Shown: in pieces, positions 57,381 through 64,000 of the stretch
Layout of the letters: every line of letters begins with the position of its first letter
Position numbering within the stretch: the first letter of the stretch is position 1
Origin: Bryobacteraceae bacterium
GTDB lineage: Bacteria > Acidobacteriota > Terriglobia > Bryobacterales > Bryobacteraceae
Assembly (NCBI GenBank): GCA_026129905.1
Contig: JAHCHE010000009.1
Span: forward strand, 210,758 to 274,757
DNA: 64,000 nt
Direction: 5' to 3'
Notes under the pieces: model-generated
Told to the model about the DNA's origin: nothing
Database searches by the model: none
Seen by the model: only the letters and a program-made list of their open reading frames with translations
Program-made: the position numbers and the translations under genes

Positions 57381-57523
57381 GTGACGTGGTCCTAACGGCC
57401 TCGGCGAGCGCGCAAACCCGCCCCGCCTCAGCCTCCCATTGAAGATGCCCTGCTGGATCGCGAAGGGGAACTTCGATTATAGCAGACGGCCGGGCGGGCG
57501 TGGCGGCCCGGCCGAAAGCCGGA

Positions 57524-57952
57524 TCACCCGACGTCCACCCCCATGCTGTTGGCGGTTCCTTTCACGCTCCGGATCGCCGCTTCGAGCGAGAAGCAATTAA
57601 GGTCCGGCATTTTCAGCCTGGCGATCTCCTCCACCTGCTTTTCCGTGATCCGGCCGACCTTGTTCTTGTTCGGCTCGGCGGACCCTTTGGCGATGTTCAC
57701 GGCGCGTTTGATGAGGACCGGAACCGGAGGCGTTTTCGTGATAAACGTGAAGGACCGGTCCTGATAGATCGTGATCACGACCGGGATGATGAGCCCCTCT
57801 TGATCTTTACCCGACGTTCTCGCGTTGAACGATTTGCAGAACTCCATGATGTTGACGCCCTGCGGGCCGAGAGCCGTGCCGACCGGCGGCGCGGGCGTCG
57901 CCTTGGCGGCGGGAATCTGGAGTTTGACCTGAGCAACAACTTTTTTCGCCAT
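57524..57952 (-). CDS. rplK: Ribosomal protein uL11
   Basis: 142 residues with the N-terminal [20 protein letters not shown] segment and the C-terminal rRNA-binding domain ending in SMGVDVG. Normal length. Part of the GTPase centre. Follows nusG by 39 bp. Confidence 0.98.
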   Translation of the reverse strand: MAKKVVAQVKLQIPAAKATPAPPVGTALGPQGVNIMEFCKSFNARTSGKDQEGLIIPVVITIYQDRSFTFITKTPPVPVLIKRAVNIAKGSAEPNKNKVGRITEKQVEEIARLKMPDLNCFSLEAAIRSVKGTANSMGVDVG

Positions 57953-57991
57953 AGAATGCCTTACTGTTCGATGAGGCGAGGAGCGCCCGCC

Positions 57992-58807
57992 TTAGGAAAT
58001 CTTCTCCACTTGCAAAAATTCGAGTTCGACCGGCGTAGGACGGCCGAAAATCGTCACCAGCACCCGCAAGGTATCCCGCTCCGTGTTGACCTCGTCGACG
58101 CGCCCGGAGAAATTCGTGAAGGGGCCGTCGTTAATGCGGACCATTTCACCTTTTTCGTAGGTCATTTTCGGCCGCGGCCGCTCGGCGGAGGTGGCCTGGC
58201 GGTAAAGGATGTTGTTGACTTCGTCGGCGCTGAGCGGGACCGGCTTGGTTCCGCCTCCGACGAAACCCGTGACGCGGGGGGTGGATTTCACCGCGTGCCA
58301 CAGATCGTCGTTCATTTCCATCTCGACCAGGACGTAGCCAGGGTAGAGGAGCCGCTTGCTGGTGACCTTCTTGCCGCCGCGCATTTCAACGACTTCCTCG
58401 GTGGGTATGAGGATCTGGCCGAGCTTGTCGTCGAATCCGAAGGCCTGACCGCGGGTGCGCAGCGACTCCGCGACTTTCTGCTCAAAGCCGGAATAGGTGT
58501 GGATGATATACCACTGTCTCGCGGAAGCTTCGTCCTGCACCAACGGCGCGGGCGGAGCGGCTTCATCGCCCGCGGCGGATCCAGCGTCGGGCTCCATCCC
58601 CGTTTCGGGCTCCTCGATCGGAGACGCTTCGGTCTCCGCCGGGGACGGCGCCTCTTCGGGTTCGTCCGGGTAGGCTTGCGCCGTGACCGGGGGTTCGGCC
58701 TCCTCCAGTTCCTCCGGGTAAGCTTCGTTGCCCGGCGGGAGCGCCGCCTCCTCGCTGTCCTGACCTTCCGCCTTGTCCCAGGAGTTCGGGTCTTCGCTGT
58801 CTTTCAT
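57992..58807 (-). CDS. nusG: Transcription elongation factor NusG with acidic N-terminal extension
   Basis: 271 residues, against about 180 in most bacteria. The standard protein starts at [11 protein letters not shown] (near residue 97), with the NGN domain up to about 205 and the KOW domain near the end ([16 protein letters not shown]). The added 96 residues are rich in Glu, Pro and Ala with repeated EE/EP units ([16 protein letters not shown]) and are probably disordered. NusG binds RNA polymerase and couples it to Rho or ribosome. The ATG used is the only one before the extension; a start at the NGN domain has no ATG nearby. Confidence 0.95.
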   Translation of the reverse strand: MKDSEDPNSWDKAEGQDSEEAALPPGNEAYPEELEEAEPPVTAQAYPDEPEEAPSPAETEASPIEEPETGMEPDAGSAAGDEAAPPAPLVQDEASARQWYIIHTYSGFEQKVAESLRTRGQAFGFDDKLGQILIPTEEVVEMRGGKKVTSKRLLYPGYVLVEMEMNDDLWHAVKSTPRVTGFVGGGTKPVPLSADEVNNILYRQATSAERPRPKMTYEKGEMVRINDGPFTNFSGRVDEVNTERDTLRVLVTIFGRPTPVELEFLQVEKIS

Positions 58808-58841
58808 GCTTGTCCTTTCCTCAAAACCGGGCGGTCAAAGA

Positions 58842-59075
58842 TCAGTGGGTGAAGGTGGAAAAGACCTTGCCGATCGCGCGGCCGACGAAAAAATCGACGA
58901 TTGCGAAGTAGCCGGCAAAGGCGAAGACCGTAGCGATTACCACGAGAGTCGTCGCTCTGACCTGCTTGGCGCTGGGCCACGTGACCCGGCGCATCTCGGT
59001 CTGGAGTTCCTCGATATAGTTCTTCAGGCGTACCGGCCACCCGCCGATCCGCTTCATCAAGTTTTCGGATTTCAT
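58842..59075 (-). CDS. secE: Protein translocase subunit SecE
   Basis: 77 residues of the short bacterial type. The amphipathic EELQTEMRRVTWPS segment precedes one transmembrane helix. Part of SecYEG. The first protein gene of the block, directly after tRNA-Trp. Confidence 0.96.
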   Translation of the reverse strand: MKSENLMKRIGGWPVRLKNYIEELQTEMRRVTWPSAKQVRATTLVVIATVFAFAGYFAIVDFFVGRAIGKVFSTFTH

Positions 59076-59118
59076 ATTGCCAACGCTTGCCGGCGAAATG
59101 GACGCGCCGGCGGGAAAC

Positions 59119-59193
59119 TGGCAGGGGCGGAGGGATTCGAACCCCCACTCGCGGTTTTGGAGACCGCCGGTCTACCGTTAAACCTACGCCCCT
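59119..59193 (-). tRNA. tRNA-Trp (anticodon CCA)
   Basis: Acceptor AGGGGCG/CGCCCCT, anticodon stem GCGGT/ACCGC with loop CTCCAAA, encoded CCA end. Standard neighbour of secE. Confidence 0.95.
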
Positions 59194-59284
59194 GCGTTGC
59201 GCGACTGCCGCCGCAACCAAGCATTAACAGCGCCAGTCAACAGTGTACTCGATTTCCGGACGGCGGGGGCGAACCACGAGATTC

Positions 59285-59360
<76 letters not shown>

Positions 59361-59408
59361 CCTATCGGCGAAGCTGCGCGCCGCGACAAGCCGGAACCAA
59401 CGTTCTGC

Positions 59409-59497
59409 TGGTGGACGGGGGAGGATTCGAACCTCCGTAGCTCGCAAGGAGCGGCAGATTTACAGTCTGCTGCCATTAACCACTCGGCCACCCGTCC
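59409..59497 (-). tRNA. tRNA-Tyr (anticodon GTA)
   Basis: Acceptor GGACGGG/CCCGTCC, loop CTGTAAA, long variable arm typical of tRNA-Tyr, encoded CCA. Confidence 0.95.
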
Positions 59498-59590
59498 AGG
59501 TTCAACATATATTATAGCGAAGCGTCGCACGGAACGCAGCGAGCGGGAGCGGGGGTGCGCAGGCGGGCACAGTTCGCGAGTCGACAGAAA

Positions 59591-59666
59591 TGGAGCTGGC
59601 GGAGGGATTTGAACCCCCGACCCACTGATTACAAATCAGTTGCTCTACCGACTGAGCTACGCCAGC
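59591..59666 (-). tRNA. tRNA-Thr (anticodon TGT)
   Basis: Acceptor GCTGGCG/CGCCAGC, anticodon stem CTGAT/ATCAG, loop TTGTAA type with anticodon TGT, encoded CCA. Confidence 0.94.
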
Positions 59667-59679
59667 GCGGGTAAACGCC

Positions 59680-59754
59680 TGGAGCGGGAGACGGGAATCG
59701 AACCCGCAACCAACAGCTTGGAAGGCTGTGACTCTACCATTGAGTTACTCCCGC
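59680..59754 (-). tRNA. tRNA-Gly (anticodon TCC)
   Basis: Acceptor GCGGGAG/CTCCCGC, anticodon stem ACAGC/GCTGT, loop CTTCCAA, encoded CCA. Its acceptor stem equals that of tRNA-Gly(GCC), but the T arm and anticodon arm differ, so it is not an exact copy of the element's attachment site. Confidence 0.95.
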
Positions 59755-59829
59755 TTACCCACTTTTCATCATAGCGCAGCGCCGGCGCACCGGATGTATC
59801 CGTGACCGGCCCGGCCGCCGGCGTGAGCT

Positions 59830-62800
59830 TCAGCGTTTGCCTCGGCCTCCAGTACCGAAGAGGCTCGTGCTTCCGCCGCTGGTGCTGGTCGTTCCGCTGG
59901 TTGTCGACGTCGTTGAAGTGGTCGTGGTCGGATAGTCCAGCGTCGGCGCGCAGGGCCAAGTAGCCTGGTCGGCCAGGTCGCAGGCGACAAGCCCCGTCGG
60001 ATCCGTAAAACGCAAGGGGTTGTTGCGGCCGTAGACGTACAGGTTGAGCGTGAGCGGCGTCATGTCGTAGCCGAGGAACGGATCCTTAGAGAGAAACCGG
60101 CCGAGCGAGGGGTCGTAGTAGCGGGCCCTGAAGTAATTGAGATCCGTGCCAAGGTCGAACGGTTCGCCAATGTACCGGAACTTGTTTTTCGCGCCAACCG
60201 AGGGTCCGGACGTTGGTACCGGGACGCCGAACGGCGTGTAGTCGTAGCTCTGCAGCAACTGTCCGTTGTTCTCCAGTCCGGCTACGCTGAACTGCCCGTT
60301 GTAAAGGTAGAAGAGGTCGGGACCGGGGCCAGAGGCCGAGATGAGCCTGGGGCCGCGCGCGAACGAGATTTTTCCCTCGGGACCGGACTCGACCAGCACG
60401 GATACCAGCGGCGTCGAGACGTCGTTGATGTACTCGTAGGTGACGCCGCCCGTTGTCTGCCGGATCCGGTTGCCGTCGCCGTCGTAGGCGAACGTGGTCT
60501 TCACCGGCCCTTTCTGCACTTCCACGAGCCTGTTGGCGCCGTCGTACCAGTAGCGGATCGTGATGGTTACGGTGTCCTTCTTGATCTGATTGCCGTTGGC
60601 GTCGAAGTTGTATATCGTCGTGCCCTCTTTCAGCAACCGGTCGGCGGCATCGTATGTGTAGACGAGGCTCTGATCCGGCGACTGAAGTTTCACCCGGTTG
60701 CCGGCCTGGTCGTAAGTGAAGCTGGTCGTCTTACCGCCGGTCGTATAAGAAACAAGCTGGTTCAGTTTATCGTAAACGAACGTGGTCACGGTTCCGTTTC
60801 CGTCGGTCTGCTTGATCCTGTTTCCCACCGCGTCCAGGACGTAAGTGAACCTGCTGATCCGCCGGCCCGGCGGATTGGCGCCGCCGGGAAACACGTTCCG
60901 GACCTCGATCAGGCGGCCCGCCGAATCGTACGCCAGGAAGATGTTGGCCTGGCTGGGATAGTCGATCTTGATCAGCCGCCCGTCGGCGTCGTACCGGTAG
61001 GCGGTAACTCTATTAAGCCAGTCGGTCAGCCTGGTCAACCGGCCCGCGGCGTCGTACTGATATCTGACGATTTTGCCGTCGGGATACGTGAGGGACTTCA
61101 GGTTGCCGGCGGCGTCATAGGCGTAGCTTACCTGATCCCCCTTGGGAAAAGTAACCTGGATCAGCCGGTTCGCCTTGTCATATTTATAAGTGGTCGTGCC
61201 CGAAGCATCCGTCATGCTCGTCCGATTGCCCAGTAGATCGTAGGTGAACGATACCGTGGTCCCGTCCCCGTAGGCGATGGTCTTCCGCCGACCTTGCGCG
61301 TCATAGGAGAACTGCGTGACCTTGCCGTTGGCGTCGGTGACCGACTTCAGGTTCCCCGCCTCGTCGTAGGCGTACAGGGTGGTGAACGACAGCGGGTCGG
61401 TGATGCTCGTCAGCCTTCCGTAAATGTCATGGACGTAAGTCGTCTTGTTTCCCCTCGCGTTCGTGAAGGAGGCCCTGTGCCCGTTGGCATCGTAGGTGAA
61501 GCGGCTGATGTTGCCCAGCGCGTCCGTGACCATGATCAGGTTGCCATTGGCGTCATAGGCGTACTTGGTCACGTTACCCCTGGCGTCGGTGGCTTGCAGC
61601 ACATTCCCCTTGGAGTCGTACACGTACGCGCTCTGGTTGCCGGCGGGATTCACCTGGCCGATACGATTGCTCTTCGCGTCGTAAGTGAAGGTCGTCAAGT
61701 TTCCGAGGCCGTCGCGGACAGATATTAAGTTGTTTCTAGAGTCGTAAGTGAACGTAGTCAGCTTGCCCGATGGATCCTTGATGGTGAGAATATTCCCCCG
61801 GGCGTCGTAAGTAAAAGTCGTCGTTCCGATGGGGTCCTTGATCGACAGCAGGTTATTGTTGGCGTCATACGTGTAGGTTGTCTTACCGCCCAGAGGATCG
61901 ACGATGGAAATCAGCCGGTAACTCGAGTACTGATGTCTGGTGACGTTGCCTCTCGGGTCTGTGATTACCGTTTCGGCGGCCAGGTAGGAGAACAACGTCG
62001 TCGCGCCGGCGGCGTCCTTCTGGCTTTTTACCCTGCCCTGGCTGTCATAGGTGTTCTGGACGACCATCTGGTTCAACGGATTGGTGACCGTCTTCAGCCT
62101 GTTGGCCGCATCGTAGGCATAGCGCGTCTGCGCCCCGAGCGGGTCGATGTAGGAAGTGAGCTTTCCGGCGGAGTAAGCGAAGCGGAGCATCGCGCCGCCG
62201 ATGGTATCGAGCACGGATACCAGGCGGTTGGAGGCGTCATAGGAGAAGTCGAAGCGCGCCCCGGTTTTGTCGGTCACCGAAGCGAGGTTCGATTTGGCGT
62301 CATATGACAGTCTCTGGAGGTTGCCGTCAGGGTCCTCGATGGACAGCAAGAGGCCGCCGGGCGAGAACTCCAACACAAACTGGTTGGGCCGGAAGAGCAG
62401 AAACCGGCCGTCCGCGCGCCTGATCAGGACGTCGTAGACGCCGGGTATCGAGGGGGAGTAGTTTCCACCTCCAGCGGGACTGAAGGGGATCTCAATGCCA
62501 TCGGCGTCCTTAAGAACAACGTTTCCGCCTTCGAACTTCAGCCGGATGTTGTAGGAATGCGTCCAGCCGGGTCCGAGCGGACCGCTATAGGGATCGAGAC
62601 TGTTGTAGTGACGGCTGAACGCCAAAGCGAGGCCCTGACTCGGTATGAAGAGGTCGAGCGTCGATTGGTAGTAGTTCCCGGTGCGGGTGTTAACCCCTGA
62701 GCGCACGAGAAACGAACTTGTCGTCGAAGGTTCAGGACTGGAGAGCCCGACAAACCCCGGGCTGACCACATCGGGATTCAGGCTGGCACCGACGGCCGCG

Positions 62801-62955
62801 TTCGGGCCATTGTCGGTGGGAAGGACCACCGTGCGGTTGGCCGAGATGCCTCCCGCGCCAAAGGTGAAACCGGGAACAGCGCCGCTCGAAGGCGCCGCAG
62901 CGATTCCGAGAACGCCGAGGATCGTGGAAAAGAGGAAAAGCTTGGCCCCCTTCAT
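59830..62955 (-). CDS. Secreted RHS/YD-repeat protein
   Basis: About 1,041 residues from the ATG at 62955; a GTG six codons earlier is also possible. Signal peptide KGAKLFLFSTILGVLGIAA. An N-terminal domain of the DUF6531 type (LALAFSRHYNSLDPYSGP) precedes more than thirty YD units (for example YDANGNLIMVTDALGN) over about residues 200-860, then the RHS core FRYIGEPFDLGTDLNYFRARYYDPSLGRFLSKDPF. After the core only a short tail rich in Thr, Ser and Gly follows, with no toxin domain and no immunity gene. The repeats probably form a shell or a surface filament. Secreted through Sec. Confidence 0.92.
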   Translation of the reverse strand: MKGAKLFLFSTILGVLGIAAAPSSGAVPGFTFGAGGISANRTVVLPTDNGPNAAVGASLNPDVVSPGFVGLSSPEPSTTSSFLVRSGVNTRTGNYYQSTLDLFIPSQGLALAFSRHYNSLDPYSGPLGPGWTHSYNIRLKFEGGNVVLKDADGIEIPFSPAGGGNYSPSIPGVYDVLIRRADGRFLLFRPNQFVLEFSPGGLLLSIEDPDGNLQRLSYDAKSNLASVTDKTGARFDFSYDASNRLVSVLDTIGGAMLRFAYSAGKLTSYIDPLGAQTRYAYDAANRLKTVTNPLNQMVVQNTYDSQGRVKSQKDAAGATTLFSYLAAETVITDPRGNVTRHQYSSYRLISIVDPLGGKTTYTYDANNNLLSIKDPIGTTTFTYDARGNILTIKDPSGKLTTFTYDSRNNLISVRDGLGNLTTFTYDAKSNRIGQVNPAGNQSAYVYDSKGNVLQATDARGNVTKYAYDANGNLIMVTDALGNISRFTYDANGHRASFTNARGNKTTYVHDIYGRLTSITDPLSFTTLYAYDEAGNLKSVTDANGKVTQFSYDAQGRRKTIAYGDGTTVSFTYDLLGNRTSMTDASGTTTYKYDKANRLIQVTFPKGDQVSYAYDAAGNLKSLTYPDGKIVRYQYDAAGRLTRLTDWLNRVTAYRYDADGRLIKIDYPSQANIFLAYDSAGRLIEVRNVFPGGANPPGRRISRFTYVLDAVGNRIKQTDGNGTVTTFVYDKLNQLVSYTTGGKTTSFTYDQAGNRVKLQSPDQSLVYTYDAADRLLKEGTTIYNFDANGNQIKKDTVTITIRYWYDGANRLVEVQKGPVKTTFAYDGDGNRIRQTTGGVTYEYINDVSTPLVSVLVESGPEGKISFARGPRLISASGPGPDLFYLYNGQFSVAGLENNGQLLQSYDYTPFGVPVPTSGPSVGAKNKFRYIGEPFDLGTDLNYFRARYYDPSLGRFLSKDPFLGYDMTPLTLNLYVYGRNNPLRFTDPTGLVACDLADQATWPCAPTLDYPTTTTSTTSTTSGTTSTSGGSTSLFGTGGRGKR

Positions 62956-63084
62956 AGGGGTTGAGCTTAGCACAGATGAATTGGAAGTTCAAACAACGGA
63001 TGCGCCACTTAGGACCTCACCGATAAGTACTAGGCAAAGCGTACCTATCTGTCCGGCTTAAATAGCGAAACACATCTACCCGAT

Positions 63085-63113
63085 GAAGCGCGGGCTTGTC
63101 CATCCCGCGCTTC
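63085..63113 (-). terminator. Strong hairpin between recombinase remnant and RHS gene
   Basis: Perfect 10-bp stem GAAGCGCGGG/CCCGCGCTTC with a 9-nt loop. Downstream of the minus-strand recombinase scrap and upstream of the RHS gene. No T tract. Confidence 0.5.
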
Positions 63114-63147
63114 TGCTAAATACAACCCGAAACGGGGGCAAGCCGCG

Positions 63148-63399
63148 CTATGCGCGCGGGAAGGCGAGGCCGAGCGCGCGGCCGATGTCGCGCAGCATTG
63201 TCTCGATACGATCGGTCTGGATCTCAGCCTTGCTGAGAGCGGCACGGTGGAGTATGCGGATTCGCCCGGCGTGAGCGTCTCTGGTCCGAGGATGGCCGAG
63301 CCGGTTGCCTTTGAGTTTGGCCTCGGCGAGGCCGGCGCGAACGCGCTCGCGGAGAAGATCGTGTTCGAACTGAGCGAACACCGAAAGTAGCCCGGCCAA
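63148..63399 (-). pseudogene. Serine recombinase (resolvase/invertase) remnant
   Basis: 83 residues from a TTG. The fragment LLSVFAQFEHDLLRERVRAG then AEAKLKGNRLGHPRT is the E-helix region that ends the catalytic domain of resolvases and invertases. The remains of the C-terminal helix-turn-helix (LHRAALSKAEI) follow, after which the sequence drifts. The N-terminal catalytic Ser region is missing and the frame is closed upstream by a stop at about 63465. A decayed phage or transposon recombinase. Confidence 0.7.
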
Positions 63400-63755
63400 C
63401 CAGCACCGTGAAGATGCCCGTTCGCTTGTCCGACGGTTCGCGTGTAGCCCGTCATCATCTCAAAGCGATCCACCATCGACTGCTTTGGGAGCGAGCTTTC
63501 ACTGAGTGGGGGACCGCGACGTTCGCGTGCTGAAAAAGGGAGAAACGAAGACGCATTGTGGAGCAACGCCGCCCTCCGTCCCGTCAACCTGAGAGTGCCC
63601 GTGGATCTGCATATTCGGGAGATCGGCCGGAGACTCATGCGACGATTTCTTCCGTCGTCGCGTCCGACCCGAACAGCAGGGCCGACAGGAGGCAGGCGAA
63701 TTTCCGTTGCCGGATGATCTGCTCGTCGCTTGAACGTTAACGGGCGCCGGCGAGG
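63400..63755. other. Decayed region next to the recombinase remnant
   Basis: No intact gene. It may hold further scraps of the recombinase in other frames, but none could be aligned with confidence. Confidence 0.4.
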
Positions 63756-64000
63756 CTATTTTTTCTTCAAAACGACCCGTTCATAGTCATGACCGGCGAT
63801 AATCCGACGCCATTCCTCGGGAGTAAAGATGTATTTGTCGTCCGGAACGTCCCACTTAAGGCGAAAATCGGGGATGGTTGGGTTCGTTTGGTTTCTTTCG
63901 CTCGTCTCCGACCCGCGGCCGGCCGCGGCGGCGGCCTTGGCGGCCGGAGGCGGTGGGTTCGTTTCGCTTTTTTGCGGCGCGGGACCGGAGTCGACGGGCG
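63756..64000 (-). CDS. C-terminal end of an unidentified hydrophilic protein (truncated by window)
   Basis: Open frame from the right edge with 80 residues visible and TAG at 63756-63758. The first half is rich in Pro, Ala and Lys (PPPPAAK, AKAAAAAGRG); the end is a compact segment with WDVPDDKYIFTPEEWRRII and a basic tail. It is not a family I recognise. The codon use is like that of neighbouring genes, and the frame is too well kept to be chance. Confidence 0.6.
   Translation of the reverse strand, partial: PVDSGPAPQKSETNPPPPAAKAAAAAGRGSETSERNQTNPTIPDFRLKWDVPDDKYIFTPEEWRRIIAGHDYERVVLKKK

Noticed and set aside
59830..60010. Polymorphic toxin at the RHS C-terminus with immunity gene
   Set aside because: The tail after the core is about 50 residues of Thr/Ser/Gly-rich sequence, and the next features are tRNAs.

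Overview
The window is GC-rich chromosomal DNA. Its gene content fits a soil-type acidobacterium of the Bryobacterales/Solibacter kind: giant secreted BACON/jelly-roll/beta-helix proteins, SYLF and LssY_C proteins, ankyrin fusions, a methylcitrate operon and a compact rpoBC ribosomal locus. The taxon is inferred from gene content, not from any search.

Layout. 1-2300: end of a sensor kinase, its NtrC-type sigma-54 activator, then an IS701-type transposase scrap. 2304-14432 (minus): two coupled genes for giant secreted proteins built from the same modules. They carry eight copies of a ~185-residue jelly-roll domain plus BACON, beta-helix, Ig-like and propeller domains. The second gene carries a metalloprotease-like HExxH motif and a one-base frameshift. 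15014-16954: a small element in the 3' half of tRNA-Gly(GCC), bounded by perfect 45-bp direct repeats. It carries a vapBC toxin-antitoxin pair, a truncated tyrosine integrase and short GGACCCC repeats just inside both ends. 17019-24719: trxB, then an iron block with a frameshifted TonB siderophore receptor, piuC and a PepSY membrane protein facing convergent feoAB. 25334-33777: an eRF1-like protein, a 42-residue membrane peptide, a site-2 protease with CBS domains, a GH15 enzyme, a SYLF protein, an ankyrin/LssY_C protein and secreted proteins of unknown function. 33783-37248: prpBCD with ATGA overlaps. 37187-46404: two polytopic membrane proteins (one probably a GT-C glycosyltransferase), a phosphate acyltransferase next to a DRE-TIM condensing enzyme, an alpha/beta hydrolase, a zinc-ribbon protein and a cyclase-ankyrin fusion.

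46668-59754 (minus) is the core transcription/translation block: tRNA-Gly, tRNA-Thr, tRNA-Tyr, tRNA-Thr, tRNA-Trp, secE, nusG, rplK, rplA, rplJ, rplL, rpoB, rpoC. No tuf or rpmG lies among these genes, and NusG has an acidic N-terminal extension of about 96 residues. 59830-64000 holds a secreted RHS/YD-repeat protein, a decayed serine recombinase and the end of an unidentified gene.

The most notable signals are the tRNA-Gly mini-element with toxin-antitoxin cargo and putative integrase arm sites, and the modular secreted-protein locus whose domains have been duplicated and probably homogenised at DNA level. Two single-base frameshifts in otherwise intact genes may be base-calling errors or real inactivation.
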